Shown in pieces: positions 23,701-34,810 of a DNA stretch of 56,727 nucleotides. A program made the position numbers and the translations under genes. The stretch is from Evernia prunastri (Eukaryota > Ascomycota > Lecanoromycetes > Lecanorales > Parmeliaceae): NCBI GenBank assembly GCA_003184365.1, contig NKYR01000185.1, positions 1 through 56,727 of the forward strand, read 5' to 3'. The stretch's first letter is position 1; each line of letters opens with the position of its first letter. Below the pieces are notes generated by a model. That model had not been told where the DNA came from. It saw only the letters and a program-made list of their open reading frames with translations, and ran no database searches.

Positions 23701-26700
23701 ATGATCCCTAAGCTAGACAACGCTCCCAAACACCTTGTGACACCTTCTGCCTGGAAACCTGCCACAGACACTTCTGTCAGTCCTGCCGCCTCAGACTTCA
23801 CACCGGCTGATACCCCAACCAACTCTTCAAGCTCCAACCATCAAAGCATCGAAGACATCCACACCACAAGCATGGAGGACACGGTAGAGGGTACCACATC
23901 CAAGCACGAGGGCCAAGCACCGCAGTCTGAAGAGAAGGCCAAGGAAGAAGTAAGCCCACCGAAGCCCGAGGGGCCATCTACGTCAAAGGAACCGACTACT
24001 ACGAATCCCAAAGCGAAGAAGCCTACTTGCAAAAAGCATGCCAAGGATACCAAGAAGAAGACCAAGAAGCATTCCAAGGTTGTGGAGGCAGACAGCAGTA
24101 CTGATAGCGACGATTCGTCTTCTGACAGTACCAGCTCCAGCAGCTCCGATGATTCCTCGGACTCATCATCTTGGGAGGAGGATGAGGCGTCCAGAAAGAA
24201 ACGAAAGAGCAAGGCGAAAAAGGCGAAGAAGCTGAAGGCGAAGAAGAGGGCCAAGGCAAAGGCCAAGGCAGAGGATGCAGACTCCGATTCCGACGATGAG
24301 TCAAGCTCGTCGGAGGAAGAAAAGAAGAAGAGCAAGAGGAAAAAGCAGTTGAAGAAGAAGAAGCGGGCGAAGAAGAGCAAGGAGGCGGAAGAAAAAGATG
24401 ACGAGGAGGAGGAGGAGGAAGATGAGGATGAGGATGACGCTGCATTCAATAGGCAACAGTTGGCTCAGCTGCAAGCGATGAATCTCAAACGACTCGGACG
24501 GAATCGAGCAGGAAGAGGGAGCAGCGGAGAGACCGTGAACATTAGCGGCGAATTAGGGAAGAAAAATGCCAAGGCGAAAGGAAAGCCGGGGAAAAGGTCA
24601 GTCTTTTGGAGTTTACCCAGCATTACGTTCCAGAAATTGCAACTGCAGCTCTTGTCCCTTGCAAAGCCAGTCACGAGTAGCGTGTTCGTTTCAAGCAAAT
24701 GGCGACTTTGCGACCGTAACCGAGGAAGACACCCCTGTGGACGATTCTCTCTACCACCTTTTGCTTCTTGTACTTTGCACATTAGCAGAATTATCTGTGC
24801 TGACTGATGACAGGGGCTCTAAAGTTGACTTTGTCCGCGTTGACCGGATATGGGACAGCAATCGACACAACTATGTCCTCAAAGCCACAGCTGAGGATCC
24901 CGATCTCGGCGAATATGACCAGTACGCTTTTCAAGTCCGTCGTATCTTTGATTGGGAAAACAAGTACATCAACACAGTTCTCGACATCAAGAGCAAGGCG
25001 CTCAAAGATGGATTGAAAGATGTCATGGATGAGGTCAAGGGGGTTTCTTTCGCTGAGGAGACCCCTGTAATCGACCCGAACATGATTTTTCTGTACCTTG
25101 AAGAGATCAGGGCTCACATGAAGAAGCTCAAAAAGAAGAGCAAGGCGGAAACTAAGAAGGACAAGAAAAACAAGAAGAAATTCTCCGCTACTACGAAGAC
25201 CAAGCATCTAAAAGTGCTCATAAAGTATCTGGATAAGGATTATGCAGAGACGAAAAGGACTCTCTACCCCTTATTGGAGAACAACACCATTACTTTCGAA
25301 TACTTATGGGCATTGTTCAAGAGTAATGAAATTGCCTACTGTCCGACGTACGGCAACCCCGATGAGCCTAGAGCTTTCAAGATTGAGTACGCTAATTTGG
25401 TAAGCGTCCATGATGCTATGGTCCGGAAGTTGACTGACTGTCGATTAAGCACTCTTCTTACGTGAAAGGTAAATATTATAACATTGAAGGACGCTATTTG
25501 GAATACGATGGGAAGAATTTCGGCATGGGCTCCATGGAAATTGAGGTTGAGGAGTTCAAAGGCCCTCGCAAGATCTCCAACCTTGCCTGCTACCCACTCA
25601 AGTACCACAGAGATGCCGATGCTATGAAGAAACAACTGGTAGAACGTGGGAAGAAGTTTGTCAGCCTCAAGGGCATGCAGTATAAGTTCCACAAGGGCAT
25701 GGCGTTTTACAAGAAGAAGAGGCAATACATCAAAGTCAACATTAACGGCAGGGTCATGGTAGATCCCGCCATCCACCGAAGAATAAACCCCAACTATCCT
25801 ATCTCCACGGTTAAGGCTGACGACCCCGATATACTTGACGATTCTGAAGACCAAGAAAGCGATGCAGGCAGCTGCGGTGGTTGCCAACAGGACTCCTCGG
25901 ACGAAGAAGGGACTGGCCATCGAACTGGGGATCAGTTCGGCGACTTGGACCAGCCCGTTACCAAGTACAAATTGATCAAAGATGAGAATGACAGATACAT
26001 GGTCGTAGAAATGGAGTTGGACGCCGATGGCAATGAGATGCAAAAGGAAGATATCGAAGAGATCCCGGGTCAAGAAACCACGATAGAGCGCGAATTCACG
26101 GAAGAGGAATTTCTGATCGCTAGCCCTGTTGTTCTTGGCTTCGCTTTCAGCGAGAAACTGTGGCTCGAGTTCACTGTCTCGGGTATCAACGAGATCGACT
26201 GGAATGAGGGTGCCTTTGACTCGCTCATGCTGCCGGAGAACCAGAAGGCCATTGTCAAAGCTTTGGTAGAGTCTCACACCTTCGAGGCGAGCCGTAACAT
26301 CGATGACGTGATTCAAGGTATGTTATTTTCTCTTCGTCAGTACATATGATGGACACCTCTCTGATTTCGTACTCAGGCAAAGGTCGCGGTCTCGTTGCTG
26401 TGCTTCACGGTCCTCCGGGCACGGGTAAAACACTTACAGCAGAAGGCATTGCTGAACTCCTCAAACGACCGCTTTATATGGTTTCTACCGGAGAGCTGGG
26501 CACCAGGCCTGATCAACTTGAGACCGAGCTCAACAAGATTCTGGATGTCGCTCACTCCTGGGGTGCGGTGCTGTTGCTGGATGAGGCAGACGTCTTCTTA
26601 GGTATGCTCAAAGCAGTGTGTATTCCGGATGATAACTAATACAATATTATAGAGGCTCGCCAGCCCCAGGACGTTGGGCGCAACGCTCTCGTCAGCATCT

Positions 26701-27172
26701 TCCTTCGTCTCCTGGAGTACTTCCAGGGTATTCTCTTCTTAACCACGAACCGCGTCGAAACCTTTGATCCTGCCTTCCAGTCCCGCATACATGTTGCTCT
26801 CCGCTATGGCGAACTGACTACCAAGGCTAAGAACAGCGTGTGGAAAACCTTCATCAGCAAGGTCAAGGCTATCGGTGGGGGCATCGAGGTGGACGAGTTG
26901 TCGGCCGATGATTATGATAGACTTGCTAGGCGCAATCTCAATGGTCGACAGGTACGTATCGCGAGCGAACCCCTCATGAGGCTCTGGGATGTGTGACTAA
27001 CGTGGCGCAACAGATCAAGAATGCCGTCCGCACGGCTCAAGCTCTCGCAGTTAATGAGAAGAAACCGCTCGGTATGGAACATATCATCAAGGTGCTCGAT
27101 GTGGCGGAGACCTTCGAGAGGGATTTGAAGGGTGGACCGGGCTACGTGGAGGCGATGAGAAGTTATCACTAA
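23701..27172 (+). CDS. AAA-family ATPase of the fungal long type
   Basis: The model has six exons (23701-24596, 24814-25399, 25450-26317, 26377-26601, 26653-26951, 27014-27172) in frame, giving 1010 aa. Residues 1-300 are a disordered Ser/Thr then Lys/Glu/Asp-rich tail. The middle (about 300-770, with WDSNRHNYVLKA and KGKYYNIEGRYLEYDG) matches the conserved region before the ATPase domain in many filamentous fungi (DUF7025-like, from memory). The ATPase core has Walker A GPPGTGKT (795-802), Walker B LLLDEAD (D852), sensor LTTN and QSRIHVALRY with a likely Arg finger. It should hydrolyse ATP to remodel an unknown partner. The first intron (217 bp) and the exact start are the weakest points. 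The nearest methionine downstream (23872) is an alternative start. Confidence 0.85.
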
Positions 27173-29890
27173 TTTGGAGAAAAGATTTGAGGAAAAATCC
27201 ACAGCTCGGAAGCGATAACATGGATGGAGGCATGCGTCACATTTCTTTTCCAGTTTATCACATGTATCATGCTTCAAAATGGAGGTGCCTAAAGTCGATT
27301 TTGCAAATTTTCTTTTGTCAGGGAGGATTGATAGAATTGGAGCGTTATTTAGCATGCGGTATTATCTATGTAGTTCGGTATCAGCGATCGTGCTCTCGTC
27401 CCCTCACACACACTCTCCCAGACAAACACAGGTTCCCAACCGCTCTCCCTCTCTACTTTCCGCCCCGCAAGAAATACAACACGCCGAAAACGCCATCCAG
27501 GTTCCCTACCCCCCTCGCCCCGAATGGGAAAGGGACAGGGGGTAGGGGTTTAGGGGTAAAAGCGACAGGGAAAAGCACAAAAGCTCTTTCACCATCCAAC
27601 CTCTTTCCTGAGGATGTGGGTCTGCAAAGTACGCGTCTATGGACACGAGACCGGTGACGTTGGGATCTCTGCAGAGGAAATCGTCGGTCGGATGGGATGG
27701 GGATGGATGTATGCGGCGCTACTTACTTGATGTACACTAAGAAGGAAGGTACCTAGGTAGGTCAGTGCCCCATTACCGAGGTACTTTATCCCTACTATCC
27801 ATCAGGTTGGGTAGGCCATCCGTCGTCTGCCGAATTGCGCTCCTCTGCATCATCCTAACCCAAGCAAATTCTTTGCGGGGCATGAAAGACACCGTTGAGT
27901 TCACTCAGACGTAACCACTGCCCAGGGAAATATGGTCTCTCGGACCTTTTTCGCCCCGGGGTTGCTGCGCGGACGAACACTTGAATACAATGCATGCATG
28001 CAGGAGCGGAGGGCGTTCCTGCATAAGGTTCTCTATTCTCCATGCTCGCCCTTTCATAGCAAAAACGTCTTTTTCCCATACGGTTCTTATCTCCTGCGAT
28101 TTCGCTTCCTCTGCGTTGGCTTCATTTGGAGATGAGTGTCGGTGTCGGTGTCGGCGTCGCTGTTTTCTGGGTTTGTGCGTTTTTGTTCTGTGGGGTGTGG
28201 CAGTTGGGTTGGATGCTACAGTTGTTTCTTTCTTGTGTTTCGGATATCGATTTTGGCTATGTCTGCGTGCTCGAGTGTTAGGCTATGGCGTGTGGGATGG
28301 GATGGGGCGTTTTGTTGTGGGTTGCTAGGAGTGGAGGAGTTCGGGAGCTGGTTGGGATGATTGCTGTCCATCTTTTTCTTACTCGGACATGGTGCCGATT
28401 TGTGGTTGGAGAAGCATCCAGGTCTTTCATTTTATTTGCGATAACAACCTATTGATATCATGGGCCTCAGATTCTGCGTGTCGGCATTGGATCGAATATG
28501 TTTGATCTTCGCTTGGGGCCTGGCTCTTCGTGAATACGACCGGCTAAGTGCATGTCTCTACGGAGATACGAAAAGCCAACTTGGGAAGGTCAAAAAGGTT
28601 CGACCGTGGGGACAGATACGGCCTACAACACGGGCGGAACGGAGAGGTAATCGATAAGATAGCTCAGTCAGAAATACTCGAGCGAACATGGATGAAAACT
28701 TGCATTGAACATTTCAGCAGCCTCTGAGGACAGTATTCTCCGACCCTTGTCCAGTTCGTGTTAGATCTTCGGCTGCAAGCCCTCTACAATGACCAAATTG
28801 CGCCAGCCAAGGCTTTTGGGAGCCCGCCTCGACGGTCTGGACGGACCGAGCAGTTCCAGCGGTCTTTGGCTATCGCAGTGTGTGATCTAGACTACAACAG
28901 TTCTCTGAAGACTTGTCTAGATAGGTTCATCTGGAGACCGGCACGAATCTCACTGCATACTGGCAGTTGGGGAAAACTCGGCTTACCACCACAGCTGCCA
29001 TCTTGAGCCAAGCTCCGCTGCCCATCCAGGTTGACCGATCGTCCCCGGTTCGGCGAAGCTATGAGATCCACTAGCGCGGTGTTCGTGGTTAAGGGAACAG
29101 AAGGTTTACTTTACTCAAGATGGACGTCCAGAGTCCCTTAAAGATAGCAGAACCGGCGTATGAGGAAATTGATGCGCTAATGCGTTGATCCTACGAGTCT
29201 GAGCTACCTCCGGTTTTCATCGCGCTCGCATTGCTCAAACCGAGGCGCTAGCGCAATAACACTGTTTGCTGTGATCCTTTTGGCTCGGCTTGTAGGTAGT
29301 ATGTTACCGCGACGATAATGTATGTACAAACGCTGACAGCTGGCGGTAGTAGGTTTGCCTGTGACGTGGCACTTGTTTGTTGCTACAGCTGCTAGGAGAG
29401 CAGTATATTATGTGTACCTTGTCCTCCAACATTCGAGTAGTCTTTCAACTCATTTTAGCTCCTTCTTGAGCTATTTCGGCTGGCTTGAAGAACGGTGGCG
29501 CCGTCCGAAGATGATGCGCAGAGAGATAGCTGATCAAAGTCTCCTCGGTTTCGTTCGCGGAAGAACTCTGCTCCTCCGTGCGCGCTGCTTGCTATCATCT
29601 CTGCCGTCGATTAGCCCTTGCTGACTGCATATTGTCCGCGAGAGCATTCCTCACACCCAAAATGAGATTCAGCTAGTCCCAAAGGCTCGTTATCAATGCC
29701 TCGAGTCTCGGGTCCGACGAGGATCTCAAGGACTCTGGACAGAATGTTGCGCTCAACGCCACCTGCCTGATCCGGTCCAATACGATCCGGACATCTCCTG
29801 CGAGGTTGACCGGCTCGTACGCACAGCACTTGAGTGCTTGCACCAAGGCAGCGTTACGATGCAAGGACAACTGGAGTTCTTGGGCGCCGA
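27173..29890. other. Intergenic region of about 2.7 kb without a convincing gene
   Basis: Open frames here (27187-27657, 27981-28328, 28136-28360, 28758-29006, 29355-29624 and the minus 29673-29957) are short, start at random and have no family features or intron signals. The region holds the G-rich hairpin at 27504-27556, a short GGTACCTAGGTAGG motif near 27749-27763 and a GTGTCG hexamer run at 28137-28160. A non-coding RNA or a diverged gene cannot be excluded. Confidence 0.5.
27504..27556 (+). other. G-quadruplex-capable hairpin downstream of the AAA gene
   Basis: CCCTACCCCC (27504-27513) pairs perfectly with GGGGGTAGGG (27538-27547). The right side (27526-27556) contains five runs of three to five G separated by 2-4 bases, which is enough for a G-quadruplex. 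It lies about 330 bp after the stop codon. Confidence 0.6.
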
Positions 29891-29894
29891 TACA

Positions 29895-30089
29895 TATATA
29901 AGCTGCCTGCTGGCATGGCTTCTCTTCTATTTCCTTCACATTTCCTCTATATACCACCTACCAGAGAGACAGTGCCTTAATCGTTGGATCCATCGCATAC
30001 CCGAGCAGTGTCCACTCTTCGTAGAGCACAAGTCTCACCCGTGAGTAGCACCACAACATCCCTTGTCTCTCAATGCTGACTACATCTAG
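29895..30089 (+). promoter_or_regulatory. TATA box and 5'-UTR intron upstream of the gene at 30150
   Basis: TATATAA lies at 29895-29901. A good fungal intron, GTGAGT...CTGAC...TCTAG (30041-30089, 49 bp), ends 60 bp before the ATG at 30150. Together they suggest transcription starts near 29930-29990 and that the leader is spliced. Confidence 0.55.
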
Positions 30090-30149
30090 ACCTCCTAGTC
30101 TCCATCCTTTCCCAAATCTCCCCCACACCCACCATCATCTACCTCCAAG

Positions 30150-30545
30150 ATGTCCACCTCCACCACCAAGATCGCTCACCTCAGCGAAAAACTCCGCTCC
30201 CGCCTCCACGGCAACCTCGAGGATTTCCAACCCGACTTCGTCCCATCTCAAAGCGGCAGATCGAGCGACGCGCGTCTCACATTCGACCGACTGGTCCAGC
30301 GGAGCATCGCCGAGCACGGAGAGAAGGCGGTCGAAGCGATGCTGACCCAGCTGGACGAGAAAGCCCGCGACATCGACCGTGAGGCCGAACTGCGGGTGTG
30401 GGAGATGGTCTTCGGCTTCGGGTCGGACACGACATTCAAGGAGCGGGCGGAGAGCTGGCACAAGCCGGAGAAGAAGATTTACCAGCGGGCGCTGGTGGTG
30501 AGGGAGGTTTATCGGAAGGAGAAGGGCGAGGCGGATTCGACGTGA
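30150..30545 (+). CDS. Small hypothetical protein, mainly helical
   Basis: The frame codes 131 aa with a favourable context (CAAG-ATG-TCC), a TATA box and a spliced leader upstream. The protein is charged and helix-prone with no signal peptide or membrane segment. A conserved-looking core is REAELRVWEMVFGFGSD (about residues 75-91), followed by WHKPEKKIYQRALVVREVY. I do not recognise the family. Just past the stop, the +2 frame stays open through DEKAYHREYAEK to a GTAAAT donor at 30584 whose phase fits the ORF beginning at 31005. The true gene may therefore continue there after an intron or a one-base error near 30540. Confidence 0.6.
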   Translation: MSTSTTKIAHLSEKLRSRLHGNLEDFQPDFVPSQSGRSSDARLTFDRLVQRSIAEHGEKAVEAMLTQLDEKARDIDREAELRVWEMVFGFGSDTTFKERAESWHKPEKKIYQRALVVREVYRKEKGEADST

Positions 30546-30682
30546 AAGACGAGAAAGCATATCATAGAGAATATGCCGAAAAGGTAAATATTATCTGCTA
30601 GATCTGACGTTGCGGGAACGGACGATGGGGTCTGTAATTTCCACGACCCCTAACATCATTACAGCGCCCCTTACACACAAAG

Positions 30683-30717
<35 letters not shown>
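30683..30717 (+). repeat. Poly-C run of 35 bases
   Basis: Thirty-five consecutive C residues follow ACACAAAG. Such long GC homopolymers are rare, slip easily in replication and are hard to sequence, so the true length is uncertain. It would lie inside an intron if the genes at 30150 and 31005 are one. Confidence 0.9.
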
Positions 30718-30720
<3 letters not shown>

Positions 30721-31004
30721 TGGTCTTTACGTATCGTCCCGCGGTATCATACACGCATGGCCACATACGTCAACTTGCTTTCTCAGACTATGTACGCTCT
30801 TGCTATATCGGCCTGCTGCTTTTCTCAGCAAGATGATGTAAACTTCACGCTCCAATTCGCGATCCAGATAAACCTGCTTTTTTTGTGTCTGATATGCTTA
30901 CGGGACGTTGTGACAGATTTCCTGTAATGTGCAAGGCGTGAGACGCGTGAGTGACGAGCATGAGAGAGGAGGGACGACGTAGGGGCTGGGAGATGTAAGA
31001 TCAG

Positions 31005-31649
31005 GAGGAAGAAGGAGAAGGGAGAGGAGAAATTGGACGGGCGGAGAAGGCTCGTCAGCGGGAAGACGAAAAATTTCGTCGGGACTCGGAATACCAGGCT
31101 CGAGGAGCGCGGAGAGAGGACGAACATGACCACCGGCCTTCCCGCGATCCGAGACCAAGTTTTCCTGTCTCACGACGTCGGGGTTCTGAGGCAGGATATC
31201 GAGCGAAGCGTAGAGGACGCCGCAGCGACTATGATGAGGACTTTGATGAGTTCGAACTAGATCGTTGGAATCATCACCTCAAAGAACCGCTACGAGGAAA
31301 GGGGTCTGTCCGTCCCAAGATGGATCAAGAAAGCCACGATAGACGGATGTCTGCTCCAACACGGCCTACACACGGCTCAACTCGTCCTGCAAAGGGATCT
31401 CAATCAGAGAATGCGTCCACCCAGACCGACTCGCGAATCCCAGACGGTCGGCAACAACCACACTCTCCAAAAGCCCAGCCATCACGCGCCACCAAGACCT
31501 CTGCCAAAGCCCCCTCCAAAGTAGGATCAGCAGGCGAGTGGTCTTTCATCGCACCGCCAATGGACCAGATCCGCGATGACGACGGAAACCCTTTGGAGCG
31601 GGACGATCGGACCGCTTGGTATGGGCATTTGAACCCGGATTTCTGGTAA
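31005..31649 (+). CDS. Disordered, charged hypothetical protein (5' end unresolved)
   Basis: An open frame runs from an acceptor-like ATCAG (31000-31004) to TAA/TAG at 31647-31649, about 214 codons. The text is coherent: an Arg/Glu-rich coil, then RRGRRSDYDEDFDEFELDRW (31200s), a Ser/Pro/Thr/Gln-rich linker, and the C-terminus GEWSFIAPPMDQIRDDDG...NPDFW. A first Met exists at 31320, but clear coding sequence lies before it. This is either the 3' exon of the gene at 30150 or a gene with an unseen first exon. It is intrinsically disordered with no known domain. Confidence 0.45.
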   Translation, partial: EEEGEGRGEIGRAEKARQREDEKFRRDSEYQARGARREDEHDHRPSRDPRPSFPVSRRRGSEAGYRAKRRGRRSDYDEDFDEFELDRWNHHLKEPLRGKGSVRPKMDQESHDRRMSAPTRPTHGSTRPAKGSQSENASTQTDSRIPDGRQQPHSPKAQPSRATKTSAKAPSKVGSAGEWSFIAPPMDQIRDDDGNPLERDDRTAWYGHLNPDFW

Positions 31650-32875
31650 GAGGGATGCAGTGGGGGGGAAATTGTTGGTGTTGGGACGTGGCAGGGATTC
31701 GTTTTTGTTTTCCAAAAAAAAAAGGGGGGGGGGGCATTGTTTAATTAGGCGGATCGGCTTAGAGACTGTATGAGAAGCGGAAAGACTTTCTAAGCTGTGA
31801 TTTCACACATCTTTTCATTGACGCATATATCGTGACTTCTCATAAATGCTCTCGCGTCTGGTAGGGTGGTGTAAGTGTAGAAGCATGTAGAAAGTTAAAA
31901 CAGCGGACATACATGAGTGTACACAGCTGATCCCATGAATGGCACAAAAACCTAACTCTCGGTTCATGTTTTCCCACACCGGTTCCAGACCCGTCGACAC
32001 TCCGCCAAGAGAATAGTCCAACAACATGTGTCGCAAAGCAACACGACCGGCGTCTTGATACCCCGTGCAAGCCAGAAGAACAATGTGCAAAAGCACTAAT
32101 TCTTTTCTTTACGAAATCAGATCCCAGAAAGAGACGAAAGAAAGAAAAAAGAAAAGCCTTCTCGAAACTGGAAATGGAAGCGGATCGGGTCTAAGCGGTC
32201 GACAAATCATCCAGAACGCCCCCCGCTGCCGATTCCTTGCATGCCTTTGTTTCAAAACATGATACATATAGCATTAGATTCAATTGAACCAGATTCACTG
32301 ACGGTCCTGCACCACCGCACATATCGATCTGTAGACACTGTCCCTTTCACATACTAATACTTGTGAGGCCCGTCTCGAGATGGATTGGTGTATTTCGGTG
32401 CTCGTGATCTTGTCGGCATCGATGGACGTTGCATTGTCAAGAGCGAGATTCCATCAGAGACGTACTGCTGTAATTGCTACGTCAAGGCGGCACGTCTGCC
32501 ATGTACCGCCCTCGATTAATAAATTCGAATGTCTGTCTTGTTTCGTAGATAGAGAGGGATTGCTGTCGTATTCTGTCCGATTATTGTTGCTGATGGGATT
32601 CTTCATTTGGGTCCGGTTGCAGGAACAAAAACTGATGTCACACTGAGATACCTGACTGCTTCTCCTTTCGCTGGTTTTACAAGCGCTGCTGTGCGAGTCG
32701 GTGTCATGGATGGTAAGAAGTATATCTATACGTCATTTCAGCATGCTATCTTGATCGTGTGAGAAACGCCTTACCCACGTCCACATTTCCCGCTTCCACC
32801 TTCAACACCCCGACCAAATCGTAACACCCACTGCACGAAATAATCCCCATAGCAAGGTCACAAACACTCAACACG
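31650..32875. other. Intergenic region, no gene seen
   Basis: This has ordinary composition, with an A10-G9 run at about 31717-31735. Open frames on both strands (31815-32096 minus, 32380-32646 plus) look random. The last 100 bp are pyrimidine/CA-rich and look like the leader of the ORF at 32876. Confidence 0.5.
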
Positions 32876-33274
32876 ATGACTCGCCGCCACTCCGCACACC
32901 CAGACCGCACGTATTCCCGCTTTCCCTTCCTCCATCTTCGCCCTTCCCTCTTCTATAACATCACCCATCACACCGCCTCCTCGACCACTCTCCACAGACA
33001 AAAACCCACCCGCCCGCAGAACAACTCCAGCACAAGCCTCAAGTCCACTCCGAAAGGAATGCCGTGGGGGTTACGGATAACAGACGAGGACAGTCTCCGA
33101 GCAGAGGCTCGGGAGAACCCCAGGTCGACGCGGTGGGTCACCCAGCGGGGCGTCGTGCGGAAGAAGCAGGGTGGTGGTGGTGGAGGGGAGAAGAAGGGCG
33201 CGGTTGACGGAGGTAGAGATGAAGATGTTCGCGTGCAGGAAAAGCGTGCGCGGGAGAGAGCGAGAGAGGGATGA
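32876..33274 (+). CDS. Small basic hypothetical ORF
   Basis: The frame codes 132 aa. The first half is Ser/Thr/His-rich. The stretch MPWGLRITDEDSLRAEARE followed by RWVTQRGVVRKK (from 33061) is protein-like, and a poly-Gly/Lys tail follows. Its TGA overlaps the ATG of the next ORF (ATGATGA-type overlap at 33271-33274). A single spliced gene joining both is possible, but I found no convincing intron. No family was recognised. Confidence 0.3.
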   Translation: MTRRHSAHPDRTYSRFPFLHLRPSLFYNITHHTASSTTLHRQKPTRPQNNSSTSLKSTPKGMPWGLRITDEDSLRAEARENPRSTRWVTQRGVVRKKQGGGGGGEKKGAVDGGRDEDVRVQEKRARERAREG

Positions 33275-34152
33275 TGGCTCAGACTGATGGGAATAAGCGA
33301 GACGCACTTGCTCGGGAGAAGCATGCCAAGGAAGCCCGTACGAAGGATTCGCGTGACAAAGAGCCAAGAGGCCACCATGGCTCCAATCGTCGCCGTGAAG
33401 GAGTGCCCTCCCGCGGCTCCGACACCTATGCAATCGGAGACAAACGTGTAGGTGAGTACGAATTTGACCACCAATCACGTCACGGGGCGAGGTCCTCCCT
33501 GCGTCCTAGCGGCTTTGATGAAGAAATAGAGCAAAAGGAACATGTTGCCCGTCTCCGTCGTTTGGAAGCACTCAGTCATTCGTACAGCCAGCCCGTTGAT
33601 CAAACTCGAGGATCGGGTCATACGACGCGTCCGGCTGGGGGGTCATGCACGCGAGAGAAGCACGATAGACAAGCAGACGCCTGGAAACGGAACGCGAGAG
33701 CGGCGGACGAGAGAGGGTCGGGAAGTCACCCTGCCTCGTACCTCCGTCGCCGTTCTGACTCATATGGTCGCGAAAACGGCTACGGAGAGGAGCACGCCGA
33801 TGACTACGCTCCGCTCAGACGTTCCCGTCGCCCTTATCATAATGACACCGAAAACAGCAACGATACCAAGGTATATCCAGAACATGTTCACCGCTCACAC
33901 CATAACAACCAGCAAGCGCTCAGCACGGCGCGTCAGACCCCTGATTCCTCGTCAGCGGCAGCGCCATCGAAGTCTCGCCAAACGCTTCCTCTTCAGAGCA
34001 ATACCCCTCCCAGAGCGCGCCAAGGACGTCACCCTCAACCTCCTCGACGTGCAGAAGCTCCTCGGCCAAAACCGTCCAGCGATATTCCGCCCGCATACCA
34101 TCGAAAGTATCGCGCCCCTTATGTGGAAGAAGACTTCGCTGCCGACCCCTGA
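33271..34152 (+). CDS. Disordered Arg/His/Ser-rich hypothetical protein, possibly truncated
   Basis: The frame codes 293 aa with no domain. It is basic and low complexity, with many RRR, HHNN and PPRR clusters and tyrosine-spaced segments such as RRRSDSYGRENGYGEEHAD. The frame stays open for a further 24 codons beyond the TGA at 34150-34152, and this extension ends in GNPDF just as the ORF at 31005-31649 ends in NPDFW. The TGA may therefore be a premature stop (CGA-to-TGA). The complementary 34152-34226 stretch could be the lost C-terminus. Confidence 0.4.
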   Translation: MMAQTDGNKRDALAREKHAKEARTKDSRDKEPRGHHGSNRRREGVPSRGSDTYAIGDKRVGEYEFDHQSRHGARSSLRPSGFDEEIEQKEHVARLRRLEALSHSYSQPVDQTRGSGHTTRPAGGSCTREKHDRQADAWKRNARAADERGSGSHPASYLRRRSDSYGRENGYGEEHADDYAPLRRSRRPYHNDTENSNDTKVYPEHVHRSHHNNQQALSTARQTPDSSSAAAPSKSRQTLPLQSNTPPRARQGRHPQPPRRAEAPRPKPSSDIPPAYHRKYRAPYVEEDFAADP

Positions 34153-34810
34153 CGCGATGACAGGAGCTGGTGGGACTTTGGGATTCGCGTGAAAACGTGG
34201 CAGGCGACGGGGAATCCTGATTTCTGATAGCGGACGGCCTTTTTGTGGAGATTGAGGAGCGGAGAAGGGGATTCTGTTGTTGCTGTTGCTGTATTTGAAT
34301 ATAGAAAAGAAGGGGGGCAAAAAAGCGGTCGGTAGGCATGGATGTGGAAGGGACTGGGGTTGGCGAATGGAACGTGTAACGAGACTCGTCCTCCTGGCAG
34401 GTACGTTCTAACCAAGTAGAAGTCCACGACTTAGGTTGAGAGACAGCAAGCCTCATCACATTGGTGAGAATGGGCAGATAAACAGCAAGATTGTATGAGG
34501 CCCACAGACAAAGGCCATGCCCGTCGTGTACCGAAGAGATTTAGGTAATTTAAAGAGCAATATATGCGTGCCATACAAGAGAGAAGAGGACGAGTCGATG
34601 TTGTAGCGGGGAAGGATCCGCCCCTATGGCGCTAGGTCGGGTAAAGCTAGCAGCACACATGGATCTTGTTCTAAGGTAGGAATTCTTTTCATTCACACCA
34701 TAATATGTTGTAAAATCTAGCACACGGGAATTAGTCTACTGATCATACAGTCACACCAACGTCGTGCTTCACAAGTATTCAGTAACCTTTCCCTCCATCC
34801 CCGAATCCAA
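34153..34810. other. Intergenic region between convergent genes
   Basis: Apart from the possible C-terminal extension of the preceding ORF up to 34226, nothing coding was recognised. A GTTGTTGCTGTTGCTG run lies near 34274-34289. The right part is the 3' flank of the minus-strand GYF gene. Confidence 0.5.

Noticed and set aside
23841..24449. Ser/Phe/Leu-rich minus-strand frame
   Set aside because: It is the antisense of the Lys/Glu/Asp/Ser-rich tail of the AAA protein; the composition is explained by that tract.
25336..26316. 326-codon open frame on the minus strand
   Set aside because: It lies entirely over AAA ATPase exons, has no family features and is the antisense shadow of a GC-biased coding frame.
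27187..27657. 156-codon plus ORF after the AAA gene
   Set aside because: It starts 15 bp after that stop codon, runs through its 3' UTR and the G-rich hairpin, and has no domain or intron structure.
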